A DNA stretch of 64,000 nucleotides from Betaproteobacteria bacterium Ga0077523 (GTDB lineage Bacteria; Pseudomonadota; Gammaproteobacteria; Burkholderiales; Ga0077523): the NCBI GenBank assembly GCA_001464695.1, contig LNDQ01000089.1, positions 1 through 64,000 of the forward strand. Direction: 5' to 3'. The notes below the pieces were generated by a model, which searched no databases, had not been told where the DNA came from, and saw nothing but the letters and a program-made list of their open reading frames with translations. Below, piece by piece: positions 42,094 through 52,585 of the stretch. The position numbers and the translations under genes are program-made. How positions within the stretch are numbered: position 1 is the stretch's first letter; each line of letters opens with the position of its first letter.

Positions 42094-44785
42094 CGTCGGC
42101 CTCGTCCTCCTCGTCGTCATCGACCGAGACGGGGCCGCGATCGAGCAGTTCCTTCACGCGGCACAGCGGGCCGAGGTCGCAGAACTGGCAGGTCTGCGGA
42201 TACCGCTTCGGCATCACGGCGGCCTGCCCTGCGAGGAACTCGCCCGCCAGCGCATGCAGCACCGTGCGCCAATCGGACAGCAATGCCGGCCAGTCGCCAA
42301 TCTCGCTGAAGTACCGCTCCTGCTCCAGCGTCTTCACGCCGGGAAGCAACGACTCTGCGCGTGCGAGGCCGCGGAAGCGCACCTCGTGCGCCCGAACCGG
42401 CACCAGTGCCACGGCCGCCACGTCGCCGGGATCGGTGATCGCATACAGCGGCACTTGCGGCGCATCCGGCCGCTCGCCGACCCAGGCGGCAACCGTGGCC
42501 TTGCCGGTCTTGTAGTCGAGGATCACGCGGCTACCGTCGTCGAGAGCATCGACACGGTCGACCCGCGCGTTCGCCCGCAAGCCGCCCACGTCGAGCGCGC
42601 GAGGGGCCTCGCGTTCGATCACACGAAACGGCGCGCGCTCACGCTCGAGGGCGAGCACGCTCGAGATCCGCGCACGCAGGCGCTCGCGTTCGATCGCGGC
42701 GAAGGCGTCGGTCAGGACATCGGGTCGGTCGCGTCGCAATGCCTCGAGCGCGGTGTTCACGGCACGGGTCACGGCTGCATCGAGATCGCCCGCGTTCGTC
42801 GTCAGCAACCGGGCATGGGAACCCAGCTCGCCCCAGAGTGCAGCGAGTGCCCGGTGCAGGAGCGTGCCGCGTTCGCGCGCGTCGAGTCCGGGCCGCGCTT
42901 CCTCGAGGCCGCGAGCGCCGAGCCGATGCCGGGCGAACGCCTTGAACGGACACGCGGCCTGATTCTCGAACACGCTCGCCCCGCCGCGGACTTCGTGGCC
43001 GGGGGCCAGCGCTGGCGCCGCTGTGTCGACCAGAGACTCGATTCTGGCCGCGCCGAGGATCGCCCCGGCGTAGGTCGGCGCCACCGCGGCATCCACGGCG
43101 ACCTCAGGAATGTCGGCGATCAACGGGCTCGGACGCAGGACGCGGTCGGCGTCCCGTGCGGCATGACTGAATACCACGTGCCGGGCGCTCACGCGCCAGA
43201 GGCGCCCGATGCGTTGCGCGAAACCGAGTTCCCACTCGGCGCTCGCGTGCGGCATGCGATGCGCGCGCTGCAGTGCGACCGGCAGGAGCGGATTCGGTCG
43301 GGGTACCGATGGCCAGGCCTCGTCGTGCAAGCCGGTCACGAACAGGTGATCGAAACCGAGGCCTGCGGCTTCGAGCACGCCCAGCACCTGCACCTGCACC
43401 GCCTCCGATTCCGCCTGGAACAACGTTTCGGTCGCGAGGCGCGCAAGCCACGCATACGCATCGTCGAAGCGCAACGCACCGACGACGGAATCCAGGATCG
43501 ACAGCCCGGCCACGAGTTCGCGCCACTTCTCCCAGGTCTGGAATTCTTCGCTGTCGAGCGCCCGCTCGCCCGGCCACCCGAGTGCGGACAGCAGGGCGAG
43601 GAACGTGCTGCTCCATGCGGAAGGCAACTGGCGCAGATTGCGCGCCGCGCGTGCGACGGGAATCCAGGCCTCGAGCCGGGCAGCGAGCAGGCGGCATGCG
43701 TGCGGTTGCTCGCGATCGCGCGCAAAGGCTTCGCGCTGCAGGCCGGTCATGTCGACCCGGAGTTGCCCGCGCTCGCGCAGCCGGGCATCCAGCAACGCGC
43801 GGCGGGTGAACTCCTGTTCCGCGCCGACGAGGAAAGGACTGCGCAACAGGGAACCGGCGTCGTTGAGCGGCAAGGGCCCGCGGGCCAGGCGCAGGATCGA
43901 CAATGCCCCGTGGGCCAGCGGACACGCGGACAGCGGCAGTCCCAGCGAAAGATTCCAGGCACGCGGGCGGTGGCGGCTCACCGCGAGCACGCGTTCCGGT
44001 TCGAGCACGTCATCGAACACGCGCGCGACTTCGGCACGGCGCTGCGACAGATCCGGCACCACCACGCCGATCGTGAGCGCCGGGTCGGCACGCAACAGAT
44101 CGCGCACGCTGCGAGCCACGGCGAGAAGTTCGTCGGCGGCGCTCGCGTAGATGCGGCGGCTCGATGCGCCGCTGGGTGCATGCGGCTGGGCTTCCTCGAC
44201 CCGGACGCCAACCGCGCGCAAGGCGTCGAGCAGCGCTCGCTGCTGCGGAGTCAACTCGTCGAACCCGAACACCACGAGACTCTCCGCGCACCGCCCTTCG
44301 ACGAGCCGTGCAGCGATCGCATCGGGCAGTGCGCTCGCACTCAACCAGCCGCCGGCGGCGCAGCGCGCCTCGAAGCGGGAAGCCCAACCCGCGTAGGCCT
44401 TGCCGTCTTCGTGCAGACCCGAGCGCCAGCCGGCGAGATCGAGCCGGAAGGCCTGTTGCTGCGACCAGGCTTCGCGGGCGACCCGGGCCGTGGCGGCGGT
44501 GTCGAGCAGGGCGTGGGCGACGGGCGAATCGGCGATCGCCTGTTGCCAGAGCGCCATTTCCTGCGCGGCCGAGAGCACCCGGACGGGTGCCTCGTGGCGG
44601 GCGAGGTCGGCGAAGGTCCGGTCGAGCCAGGCACCCCACGGCAGCACGTCCGCGGCGGTCCAGACGCGCAGCCCGGCTGCCACCTGGGCCGAGTCGAATT
44701 CGCGCTTGAGCGCCCGGGCGAGCCGGCGGTTGGGCGTGACGACGGTCGCGCCTGCCATGAGTGCCTGAAGCACGGCAGGCGTCAT
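42086..44785 (-). CDS. addB: AddB-like PD-(D/E)XK nuclease
   Basis: 899 residues of the 'probable DNA repair protein' AddB-like type. The N-terminus (VVTPNRRLARAL) has no intact Walker A, as in AddB inactivated helicases. The C-terminal nuclease has VILDYKTGKA. An iron-sulfur staple is suggested by one cysteine in AACPFKAF before the nuclease and three in CQFCDLGPLC near the end. The extreme C-terminus is very acidic (DDDEEDEADDD). It is immediately upstream of addA with an 8-bp overlap, so the two subunits are translated together. Confidence 0.87.
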   Translation of the reverse strand: MTPAVLQALMAGATVVTPNRRLARALKREFDSAQVAAGLRVWTAADVLPWGAWLDRTFADLARHEAPVRVLSAAQEMALWQQAIADSPVAHALLDTAATARVAREAWSQQQAFRLDLAGWRSGLHEDGKAYAGWASRFEARCAAGGWLSASALPDAIAARLVEGRCAESLVVFGFDELTPQQRALLDALRAVGVRVEEAQPHAPSGASSRRIYASAADELLAVARSVRDLLRADPALTIGVVVPDLSQRRAEVARVFDDVLEPERVLAVSRHRPRAWNLSLGLPLSACPLAHGALSILRLARGPLPLNDAGSLLRSPFLVGAEQEFTRRALLDARLRERGQLRVDMTGLQREAFARDREQPHACRLLAARLEAWIPVARAARNLRQLPSAWSSTFLALLSALGWPGERALDSEEFQTWEKWRELVAGLSILDSVVGALRFDDAYAWLARLATETLFQAESEAVQVQVLGVLEAAGLGFDHLFVTGLHDEAWPSVPRPNPLLPVALQRAHRMPHASAEWELGFAQRIGRLWRVSARHVVFSHAARDADRVLRPSPLIADIPEVAVDAAVAPTYAGAILGAARIESLVDTAAPALAPGHEVRGGASVFENQAACPFKAFARHRLGARGLEEARPGLDARERGTLLHRALAALWGELGSHARLLTTNAGDLDAAVTRAVNTALEALRRDRPDVLTDAFAAIERERLRARISSVLALERERAPFRVIEREAPRALDVGGLRANARVDRVDALDDGSRVILDYKTGKATVAAWVGERPDAPQVPLYAITDPGDVAAVALVPVRAHEVRFRGLARAESLLPGVKTLEQERYFSEIGDWPALLSDWRTVLHALAGEFLAGQAAVMPKRYPQTCQFCDLGPLCRVKELLDRGPVSVDDDEEDEADDD

Positions 44786-44815
44786 CGCACGCGCCGCCTC
44801 ACTCGTGAAACGAAA

Positions 44816-44836
44816 CGGGCCGCTCGAAGCGGCCCG
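44816..44836 (-). terminator. Terminator hairpin after fdxA
   Basis: A perfect 9-bp stem CGGGCCGCT/AGCGGCCCG with a 3-base loop, 25 bp after the fdxA stop in the minus direction. It is followed by TTTCGTTT on that strand. It separates fdxA from addB, which begins 31 bp further on. Confidence 0.72.
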
Positions 44837-44860
44837 CGTATCCGGTCTGGCGCGCGGCGG

Positions 44861-45184
44861 TCACCGCTCCAGATACTGCATCTTGCCCTTCTTGTCCTTC
44901 CAGTCATCGGCGTCGGGCGGGCCGTCCTTCTTCTCGATGATCGGCTGCCAGGTCTTGGCGAGTTCGGCGTTCAACTCGATGAAGTCGCGCTGGTCGGGTG
45001 GCACGTCGTCTTCCGCGAAGATCGCCTCCACCGGGCATTCGGCCACGCACAGCGTGCAGTCGATGCACTCGTCCGGGTCGATGACCAGGAAATTGGGGCC
45101 TTCGCGGAAACAGTCCACCGGACAGACGTCCACGCAGTCGGTGTACTTGCACTTGATGCAGCTCTCGGTGACGACGTAAGTCAT
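44861..45184 (-). CDS. fdxA: Seven-iron ferredoxin FdxA
   Basis: 107 residues. Cysteines C9, C12, C17, C21 and C25 ([19 protein letters not shown]) and the second set in [18 protein letters not shown] match the [3Fe-4S]/[4Fe-4S] seven-iron ferredoxin of the Azotobacter FdI/FdxA type, with the usual C-terminal extension ([17 protein letters not shown]). It is a low-potential electron carrier in the cytoplasm. It is divergent from trxA. An open frame continues far upstream of the ATG, but it has no conserved sequence and the ATG at 45184 gives the standard length. Confidence 0.93.
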   Translation of the reverse strand: MTYVVTESCIKCKYTDCVDVCPVDCFREGPNFLVIDPDECIDCTLCVAECPVEAIFAEDDVPPDQRDFIELNAELAKTWQPIIEKKDGPPDADDWKDKKGKMQYLER

Positions 45185-45286
45185 GATTCTCTTGGCATTC
45201 CTGCAAAAAAAGTCCGCGCGACGACAGCTTCCCCCGGGCGCGGTTCTGATGGGCTTGGAACCCCGATTGTACCAGCGGGGGCGAGC

Positions 45287-45315
45287 TTTCCAGCCGCGCC
45301 CCAGTAGGCTAGGAT
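45287..45315 (+). promoter_or_regulatory. Candidate sigma-70 promoter for trxA
   Basis: TTTCCA (45287-45292) and TAGGAT (45310-45315) with a 17-bp spacer, about 90 bp before the trxA ATG. Both hexamers are imperfect. On the opposite strand TACAAT (45266-45271) could be a -10 for fdxA, but its -35 is poor. Confidence 0.35.
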
Positions 45316-45407
45316 GATCCTCTCCCGTCCGCTCGATTCCGCCCGTGAAGGGCCCCGAATCAGAGCCCCCGATCCCGCCAGGGGATCCAATCTCCCGACC
45401 ACCGACG

Positions 45408-45734
45408 ATGAACGAACACATCCACCACATCACCGACGACACTTTCGAATCCGAAGTACTGCAGTCCGACGTTCCCGTGCTCGTGGACTTCTGGGCCGAA
45501 TGGTGCGGCCCGTGCAAGATGATCGCACCGAGCCTCGACGAGCTCGCCACGGAATACGCCGGCAAGCTCAAGGTGACCAAGCTCAACATCGACGAGAATG
45601 CCGCGACGCCACGCAAGTACGGCATCAAGGGCATTCCGACCCTGCAGATCTTCAAGGCCGGCAGCATGGAGGCCCAGAAGGTGGGCGCCGTGCCGAAATC
45701 GCAGCTCAAGGCCTTCATTGACAGCGTACTCTGA
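45408..45734 (+). CDS. trxA: Thioredoxin
   Basis: 108 residues. The redox site WCGPCK has cysteines at 33 and 36 after VDFWAEW, and the cis-proline loop [10 protein letters not shown] is present; length is standard for TrxA. It reduces cytoplasmic disulfides using NADPH through thioredoxin reductase. A GTG/ATG in-frame extension upstream is open but not conserved. The trxA-rho neighbourhood is widespread in proteobacteria. Confidence 0.95.
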   Translation: MNEHIHHITDDTFESEVLQSDVPVLVDFWAEWCGPCKMIAPSLDELATEYAGKLKVTKLNIDENAATPRKYGIKGIPTLQIFKAGSMEAQKVGAVPKSQLKAFIDSVL

Positions 45735-45766
45735 CCTGCGCTAGCGTCGTTCGCACTCCTCCAAAG

Positions 45767-45837
45767 GTCGCCGCAACCCCTCCCGCGGCGACTTCTCCCA
45801 GCAGTTCCCGCCTGACGCCGTCCCTGCACGGGACGGC
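45767..45837 (+). promoter_or_regulatory. Two hairpins in the trxA-rho leader
   Basis: Stem GTCGCCGC/GCGGCGAC (45767-45792, 10-base loop) and stem GCCGTCCC/GGGACGGC (45817-45837, 5-base loop) lie in the 162-bp gap before rho. Neither has a T-run. They may belong to a rho leader (rho is autoregulated in other bacteria) or act as a weak trxA terminator. Confidence 0.4.
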
Positions 45838-45896
45838 CCACGCGGCAGGTTCCCGCCCGCAACAAGCCCTCCCCCCAGGCAGTTCCCTCGATCGCC

Positions 45897-47156
<1,260 letters not shown>

Positions 47157-47174
47157 GCGGCGGGGTCCGAATTG

Positions 47175-47250
47175 CCCCCACCCTAACCCTCCCCCGGCAA
47201 AGCCGGGGGAGGGGATGTACACCCCTTCCCCCACCTTCGGTGGGGGAAGG
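47175..47250. repeat. Paired intergenic hairpins (dispersed repeat, copy 2)
   Basis: Leader GCCCCCACCCTAACC (47175-47189) leads into a first hairpin CCCTCCCCCGGC-AAA-GCCGGGGGAGGG (47187-47213). A second hairpin CCTTCCCCCACC-TTC-GGTGGGGGAAGG follows (47224-47250). Each has a perfect 12-bp stem and 3-base loop. The second is nearly identical to the hairpin at 55-81. The element sits between rho and rpmE2 and may also act as a terminator for rho. Confidence 0.72.
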
Positions 47251-47367
47251 TTTGTGGATAATTTGCGCCCTTTCGGGGTCGGTTTCCGTCCACAGGGCGG
47301 TCCATCGCGACAACCACCTGCCCGGACGGTCGGCATCGTCCACGGCTCAAGGCGCAAAGGTAAGGTC

Positions 47368-47637
47368 ATGAAAGAAGGCATTCACCCGGAGTACAAGGAA
47401 GTCATCTTCCTGGACAGCAGCGCGAATTTCGCGTTCGTGACCCGCTCGACCCTCGACACCAAGGGCCGCGAGACCATGAAGTGGGAAGACGGCAAGGAAT
47501 ACCCGGTCATCAAGGTCGAAATCTCGTCCGCCTCCCACCCGTTCTACACCGGCAAGCACAAGGTGGTGGACACGGCGGGCCGCATCGAGAAGTTCAACCA
47601 GCGCTACTCGCGCAAGCCCAAGGCCGCGGCCAAGTAA
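47368..47637 (+). CDS. rpmE2: Ribosomal protein L31, type B
   Basis: 89 residues. [28 protein letters not shown] and [27 protein letters not shown] are diagnostic of L31 type B. The zinc-binding CXXC of type A is absent, so this is the zinc-free form used when zinc is scarce, or constitutively in many betaproteobacteria. A terminator follows 28 bp after the stop. Confidence 0.96.
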   Translation: MKEGIHPEYKEVIFLDSSANFAFVTRSTLDTKGRETMKWEDGKEYPVIKVEISSASHPFYTGKHKVVDTAGRIEKFNQRYSRKPKAAAK

Positions 47638-47664
47638 GCCGCCTGCCCTCGGGGTTACGGAAAG

Positions 47665-47689
47665 AAGGCAGCCAAGGCTGCCTTTTTTC
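47665..47689 (+). terminator. Rho-independent terminator of rpmE2
   Basis: AAGGCAGCC/GGCTGCCTT inverted repeat (arms 47665-47673 and 47676-47684) with TTTTTT at 47683-47688. It is 28 bp after the rpmE2 stop and clearly ends that unit. Confidence 0.88.
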
Positions 47690-47731
47690 ATGGGTCGACG
47701 GCCCGCCACTGCCCGTAAAATAGTCACGCAC

Positions 47732-49345
47732 ATGATTCTGGGCGCCCACCGACTTCGCTACGAACCGCTCACGGCGTACATCACGCAGCGTCCCGGCGTC
47801 GTGGCAGCGGTGCTGTGCGCGCTCTGGATCGTCCCGGGGCTGATCGGCCGCGATCCGTGGAAGCCGGACGAGGCCTTCATTTTCGGCGTCGTGCACCACA
47901 TGATCGTCTCCGGCGACTGGACCATCCCCGCGCTCGCCGGCGAGCCGTTCCTGCGCCATCCGCCGTTCTACTATCTGACCGCCGCGGTCGCGGGCACGGC
48001 ACTCTCGCCGCTCCTGCCGCCGCACGACGGCGTGCGACTGGTGAACGTGATCTACGGCGCGCTCACGTTCTGGTTGCTGGCGAAGGCTGCCCGGGAACTG
48101 TACGGCGAAGCCCGTGACTGGCTCGCGCCGGTCCTGTTGCTCAGTTCGATCGGCCTGGTGTTTCCGGCACACCTGCTCGTCCCCGACAACGCACTGCTCA
48201 CGGCTTTCTCCGCCGCATGCTATGGCCTCGCACTGGCGCTGCGCCGCCCGCAGGCCGGCGGCCTGATCGTCGGCACCGGCATCGGTCTCGCGTTTCTCGC
48301 CAAGGGCACCGCCGGTGCCATCGCGCTGACGCTGAGTTGCGCCGTGCTGCCGCTGCTGGCATCGCGCTATCGCACGAAGTCGATGGCGGGTGCAGCCGCG
48401 ATGGTGGTGCTGGCCGCACTGCCCTGGCTGGCGATATGGCCCGCCACGCTCTACTTCAGCGCGCCGCAGTTGTTCGGCGATTGGCTGGCGGCGGATCTCG
48501 GCCGCTATTTCGGCAGCGGCCAGGTGCGCTCGGATCGCGCCACGTTCTTCTACTACCTCGGCGTGCTGCCGTGGTTCGCGTGGCCGATGCTGCCGTTCGC
48601 CGCATGGTCGGTGTGGCACGGCAGGAAAGACCTGACCGACCCGGCCATCGCGATACCGCTGGTGATCTTCCTCGCGACGTTGATCGTCCTGAGCGGCTCC
48701 CACGAACGGCGCGAGATCCTGGCATTGCCGATGCTGGCACCGCTCGCCCTGCTCGCGATTCCACGCCTGTCCAGCGTGCCGCGCGGCGGCCAGTACGCAT
48801 TCTTCTGGTTCTCGATCGCGTTCTTCCTGTTCTTCATCGTTGCCATCTGGTTCATGGCGCGCATGGAACCGGGTTATGTGCCGGTCATCAATATCCCGAT
48901 GATGATCGTGGCGGGTATTCTCACCGCTGCCTGGCTGGTGTTCATGTTCAACGTCCGCCGCTCGCCCGAGCGACCGCTGCTCGCCTGGGCCGCCGGCGCC
49001 ACGGCCTTCTGGGGCGTGTTGATGACGCTGACGATCGGCTACGTGGACAACGCCAAGTCCTACCGCGAGATGATCGGGTCGCTCGTCGCAGCGTTGCCGA
49101 AGGACCACGGCTGCATCGTCAGCGTCTCCCTGGGCGAATCGCAACGGGCACTGCTGCACTATTTCGGCGACATCGTCACCCGCCGCGTCGAGTCCGGCCA
49201 TTCGCCGCAATCGTGCGGCCTGCTGTTCACCGAAGGCACGCGCGAGCGCGGCGAGATGACCAGTCCGTGGGAACTGGTGTGGGAAGGCCACCGCGCCGGC
49301 GACGGGCGCGAGCGCTATCGTCTCTATCGCAAGGCGGCCGAGTGA
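47732..49345 (+). CDS. ArnT/PMT-like membrane glycosyltransferase
   Basis: 537 residues with about 11 membrane segments. The first periplasmic loop carries RDPWKPDEAFIFGV, the acidic catalytic-loop motif of the GT-83/ArnT-PMT superfamily, and HPPFYYL follows. These enzymes move sugars from a polyprenyl-phosphate carrier to lipid A or other acceptors at the periplasmic face. A soluble C-terminal portion (about 440-537) is present. The start at 47732 (ATG) has no clear ribosome-binding site; the frame is open to 47690, inside the terminator. The 3' end overlaps the next gene (GTGA). The donor and acceptor are unknown. Confidence 0.78.
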   Translation: MILGAHRLRYEPLTAYITQRPGVVAAVLCALWIVPGLIGRDPWKPDEAFIFGVVHHMIVSGDWTIPALAGEPFLRHPPFYYLTAAVAGTALSPLLPPHDGVRLVNVIYGALTFWLLAKAARELYGEARDWLAPVLLLSSIGLVFPAHLLVPDNALLTAFSAACYGLALALRRPQAGGLIVGTGIGLAFLAKGTAGAIALTLSCAVLPLLASRYRTKSMAGAAAMVVLAALPWLAIWPATLYFSAPQLFGDWLAADLGRYFGSGQVRSDRATFFYYLGVLPWFAWPMLPFAAWSVWHGRKDLTDPAIAIPLVIFLATLIVLSGSHERREILALPMLAPLALLAIPRLSSVPRGGQYAFFWFSIAFFLFFIVAIWFMARMEPGYVPVINIPMMIVAGILTAAWLVFMFNVRRSPERPLLAWAAGATAFWGVLMTLTIGYVDNAKSYREMIGSLVAALPKDHGCIVSVSLGESQRALLHYFGDIVTRRVESGHSPQSCGLLFTEGTRERGEMTSPWELVWEGHRAGDGRERYRLYRKAAE

Positions 49346-51003
49346 GCATTCCGTCCGAAGCCATGGTACTGCCGCGGGACGCGCGCACCTACGACGATCT
49401 CATCGCGCGCTTCCGCTGGCAGGTGCCGGCGCGCTACAACATCGGCTTCGAGGTCTGCGGGCGCCACGCGCGGGATCGCGGCCGCTTCGCGCTGTATTTC
49501 GAGGATGAGTCGGGTGCTACCGCGGCGTTCACCTACTGGGATCTGCAGGTGCGCGCCAACGCGTTGTCCAACGCCCTGGCGGCGCTGGGTGTAAGACGCG
49601 GCGACCGCGTGGCGATCCTGCTGCCGCAGCGGCCCGAGACGGCGATCGCGCACGTGGCCTGCTACCAGATGGGCGCCATCGCGCTGCCGCTGTCGCATCT
49701 GTTCGGACCCGATGCGCTCGAGTATCGGCTGGTGGATGCGGGTGCCAAGGCGGCGATCGTCGATCCGGACACGCTCCCCAAGCTGTGGGCCGTGAAGGAC
49801 CGCGCACCGGAGTTGCGGCACGTGATCGGCGTCGCCGGCGCCCGCGAAACCGGCGTACTCGCCTGGGACGACCTGATCGCCGCGGCGAGCCGCGAGTTCG
49901 CCTGTGTCGACACCGCTGCCGACGATCCGGCCATGATCATCTACACGAGCGGCACCACCGGCTCGCCCAAGGGTGCGCTCATCGCCCATCGCACGCTGAT
50001 CGGCAATCTGTCCGGCTTCTGCTGCTCGCACGACTTCTTCCCGGAAACGGGTGACATGTTCTGGTCGCCAGCCGACTGGGCGTGGACCGGCGGGCTCTTC
50101 GATGCGCTGTTGCCGACGATGCACTATGGCATGCCGATCCTCGCCTATCGCGGACGCTTCGACCCGGATCGGGCGTGCTGGCTGATGGCGAAATACGGCG
50201 TGCGCAACGCCTTCCTGTTTCCCACTGCGCTCAAGATGATCCTGAAGGAAGTGGGCTCCGTGCGCGCCCACCACGACGTGCGGCTGCGCAGCCTCATGAG
50301 CGGCGGCGAAGCGGTTGGCGAGGCCGTGCTCGACTGGGCGCGCCGCGAACTGAACGTGACGATCAACGAAATCTTTGGTCAGACCGAGCTGAACTACGTC
50401 GTGGGCGGCTGCGCCCGTGTCTTCGAACCCAAACCCGGGGCCATGGGTCGACCCTATCCCGGCCACCGCATCGAACTGCTCGACGATGCGGGACAACCGG
50501 TTCCCGACGGCACGCTCGGCGAGATCTGCGTGCATCGCGACGGCGACCCCGTGGTCTTCCTCGAGTACTGGAACAACCCGCAGGCCACCGTCGACAAGTT
50601 CGAGGGTGCCTGGGGACGCACGGGCGATCTCGCGGTGCGCGACGAGGACGGCTATCTCTGGTATCGCGGGCGCACCGACGACGTCATCAAGAGCGCCGGC
50701 TACCGCATCGGCCCCTCCGAGATCGAGAACTGCCTGCTGCGGCATCCAGCCGTGGCGAACGCTGCGGTCATCGGCGTGCCCGACGAGGAACGCGGCAGCA
50801 TCGTCAAGGCCGTGCTCGTGCTGACGGCGGGACAGCAGGCCTCTGACGCCCTCGAGGCAGACATCCGCGCTCACGTGCGCGGCCGCCTGGCGGCCTACCA
50901 GTGCCCGAAGGTTTTCGAGTTCGTTGCAATGCTGCCGATGACCACCACCGGCAAGGTGCAGCGGCGCGTGCTGCGCGAAGCGCACGAGACGAACACGCCG
51001 TGA
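49342..51003 (+). CDS. AMP-forming acyl-CoA synthetase
   Basis: 553 residues from a GTG at 49342 overlapping the previous stop by 4 bp. Adenylation motifs: P-loop YTSGTTGSPKG at 201-211, FGQTELN, TGDLAVRDEDGYLWYRGRTDDVIKSAGYRIGPSEIE, and the catalytic Lys538 in TTTGK. The segment SPADWAWTGGLFDALLPTMHYG is typical of the acetyl/medium-chain acyl-CoA ligase group. It activates a carboxylic acid with ATP and CoA; chain length cannot be read from sequence. Co-translation with hslO and the glycosyltransferase is odd functionally. Confidence 0.87.
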   Translation: MSIPSEAMVLPRDARTYDDLIARFRWQVPARYNIGFEVCGRHARDRGRFALYFEDESGATAAFTYWDLQVRANALSNALAALGVRRGDRVAILLPQRPETAIAHVACYQMGAIALPLSHLFGPDALEYRLVDAGAKAAIVDPDTLPKLWAVKDRAPELRHVIGVAGARETGVLAWDDLIAAASREFACVDTAADDPAMIIYTSGTTGSPKGALIAHRTLIGNLSGFCCSHDFFPETGDMFWSPADWAWTGGLFDALLPTMHYGMPILAYRGRFDPDRACWLMAKYGVRNAFLFPTALKMILKEVGSVRAHHDVRLRSLMSGGEAVGEAVLDWARRELNVTINEIFGQTELNYVVGGCARVFEPKPGAMGRPYPGHRIELLDDAGQPVPDGTLGEICVHRDGDPVVFLEYWNNPQATVDKFEGAWGRTGDLAVRDEDGYLWYRGRTDDVIKSAGYRIGPSEIENCLLRHPAVANAAVIGVPDEERGSIVKAVLVLTAGQQASDALEADIRAHVRGRLAAYQCPKVFEFVAMLPMTTTGKVQRRVLREAHETNTP

Positions 51004-51869
51004 CCGATTCGCTGCAACGCTTCTTGTTCGAGAACACGCCGGTGCGCGGACAGCTCGTGCATCTCGACGCAACCTGGCGCGCGGTGCTCGAACGGCACGA
51101 GTACCCGGCGCCGCTGCGCACGCTGCTGGGCGAACTGATGGCCGCGGGTGCGTTGCTCTCCGCGACACTCAAGTTCGACGGTGCGCTCATCATGCAGATG
51201 CAGGGCCAGGGGCCGGTGAAGCTGGTGGTGGTGGAAGTCACCAGCGAGGGCACCTTGCGCGCCACCGCGAGTTGGGACGGCGAACTGCCCGAGGCTCCCT
51301 TCGCGGAACTGCTCGGCGGCGGCCGCTTCGTGATCACGCTCGTGCCCACCGACGGCACCCAGTCCTACCAGGGCATCGTCGACATGAACGGCGAAAGCGT
51401 GGCCGCGGTGCTGGAACACTACATGCGGACGTCCGAACAACTGCAGACGCGGTTGTGGCTAGCGTGCGACGAGCGGCAGGCCGCCGGCATGCTGTTGCAG
51501 AAGCTGCCCGAACAGGAAGATGCGGATGCCGACATGTGGAACCGCGCGACCCATCTCGGGGCCACGCTCAGCGCCGATGAACTGCTCAAGCTGCCCGCGC
51601 GCGAAGTGATCCGCCGCCTGTTCCACGAAGAGGACGTGCGTGTGTTCGAATCGACACCCCTCGCATTCCGCTGCTCTTGCTCGCGCGAGCGCGTCACGGC
51701 CATGCTGCGCATGCTCGGGCGCGACGAGGTGCACTCCATCATCGAAGAGCGCGGCAAGGTGGAGGTCACCTGCGAGTTCTGCCGCAAGCACTACACGCTC
51801 GATCCGGTGGATGCGGAGCAGGTGTTCGCGGCGCAGCTGCAGACGCAGGCGGGAGCGACCCGGCATTGA
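51000..51869 (+). CDS. hslO: Redox-regulated chaperone Hsp33
   Basis: 289 residues from a GTG at 51000, overlapping the previous stop (GTGA). The zinc-binding redox switch is at the C-terminus: Cys225 and Cys227 (CSCS) and Cys258 and Cys261 (CEFC). The N-terminal domain has FENTPVRGQLVHLDATWRAVL and GQGPVKLVVVEVTSEGTLRA, as in all Hsp33 proteins. Oxidation releases zinc and switches on holdase activity under oxidative stress. The next gene, hslR, starts inside its stop codon. Confidence 0.95.
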   Translation: MTDSLQRFLFENTPVRGQLVHLDATWRAVLERHEYPAPLRTLLGELMAAGALLSATLKFDGALIMQMQGQGPVKLVVVEVTSEGTLRATASWDGELPEAPFAELLGGGRFVITLVPTDGTQSYQGIVDMNGESVAAVLEHYMRTSEQLQTRLWLACDERQAAGMLLQKLPEQEDADADMWNRATHLGATLSADELLKLPAREVIRRLFHEEDVRVFESTPLAFRCSCSRERVTAMLRMLGRDEVHSIIEERGKVEVTCEFCRKHYTLDPVDAEQVFAAQLQTQAGATRH

Positions 51870-52258
51870 GCGAGCCGCCCGAGCGGTTGCGTATCGACAA
51901 GTGGCTGTGGGCTGCGCGCTTCTTCAAGACGCGCTCGATGGCGGCCGATGCGGTGGAAGGCGGCAAGGTGCAGATCAACGGCGAGCGGGTCAAGCCCGCC
52001 AAGGTGGTCAAGGTCGGCGACGCGCTCGGGATCCGCAGCGGACCCTATGCCTGGAACGTGACCGTGCTGGGGCTCTCGGACCGGCGTGGCCCGGCGCCGG
52101 AGGCCCAGAAGCTCTACTCGGAAAGCGAGGAAAGCCGGTTGGCCCGCGAAGCCATGGTGGCGCAGGTCAAGGCTGCGCGGCCGGTCAACCCACTGCACAA
52201 GGGCCGACCCACCAAGAAGGCGCGGCGGGAAATCGACCGGCTGCTGCCGGAGGATTGA
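51866..52258 (+). CDS. hslR: Heat-shock protein 15, S4 RNA-binding
   Basis: 130 residues from a TTG at 51866 overlapping the hslO stop (TTGA). S4 domain at about 9-55: LRIDKWLWAARFFKTRSMAADAVEGGKV, then KPAKVVKVGD. The C-terminal basic part ends with KGRPTKKARREIDRLL, as in HslR. It binds stalled 50S subunits carrying nascent chains and helps recycle them. The pairing with hslO as a heat-shock unit is common. An in-frame TTG at position 8 is an alternative start. Confidence 0.9.
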   Translation: MSEPPERLRIDKWLWAARFFKTRSMAADAVEGGKVQINGERVKPAKVVKVGDALGIRSGPYAWNVTVLGLSDRRGPAPEAQKLYSESEESRLAREAMVAQVKAARPVNPLHKGRPTKKARREIDRLLPED

Positions 52259-52323
52259 TGTCCTGCGGCAGGGTGAAACGGCCCTTGTGATTCCCGTTGG
52301 TCGCTACATCCCGAACGCAAGCT

Positions 52324-52416
52324 CTCACCGCGGAGGACGCGGGGGACGCGGGGTAAACCGAACCCTTGGATGTTGATTTGCCTTTCCTCCGCGTCCCCCG
52401 CGTCCTCCGCGGTGAG
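52324..52416. repeat. Long inverted repeat with 9-nt internal period (GC version)
   Basis: Two 28-nt arms (52324-52351 and 52389-52416) are perfect reverse complements around a 37-base loop. Each arm begins CTCACC and is built of 9-nt units CGCGGAGGA, CGCGGGGGA, CGCGG. It lies in the 327-bp gap between hslR and phaA, which otherwise holds only the phaA leader. The element at 55140-55276 has the same plan. Confidence 0.85.
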
Positions 52417-52585
52417 CGTCTTGGGGGTCCCCAGCACCCCCACTTGCTGTGCCGCAACACGGTCTCGACAGCGGTTCGCCCTAGCGCGTATAGTGTTTTT
52501 CCTGCGCCGCAACAAAAACAGCCGTCCAAACCTTGGTGCAGCCGCCCGCCCTGGCGGGACCACTCACACGAGGAGAGCTTCAGTC

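Noticed and set aside
41996-45307. Very long open frame on the plus strand opposite addB and fdxA (over 1000 codons)
   Set aside because: It runs antisense to two strongly supported genes, has no ribosome-binding site or domain, and has the Arg/His/Gln-rich composition typical of antisense frames in GC-rich DNA.
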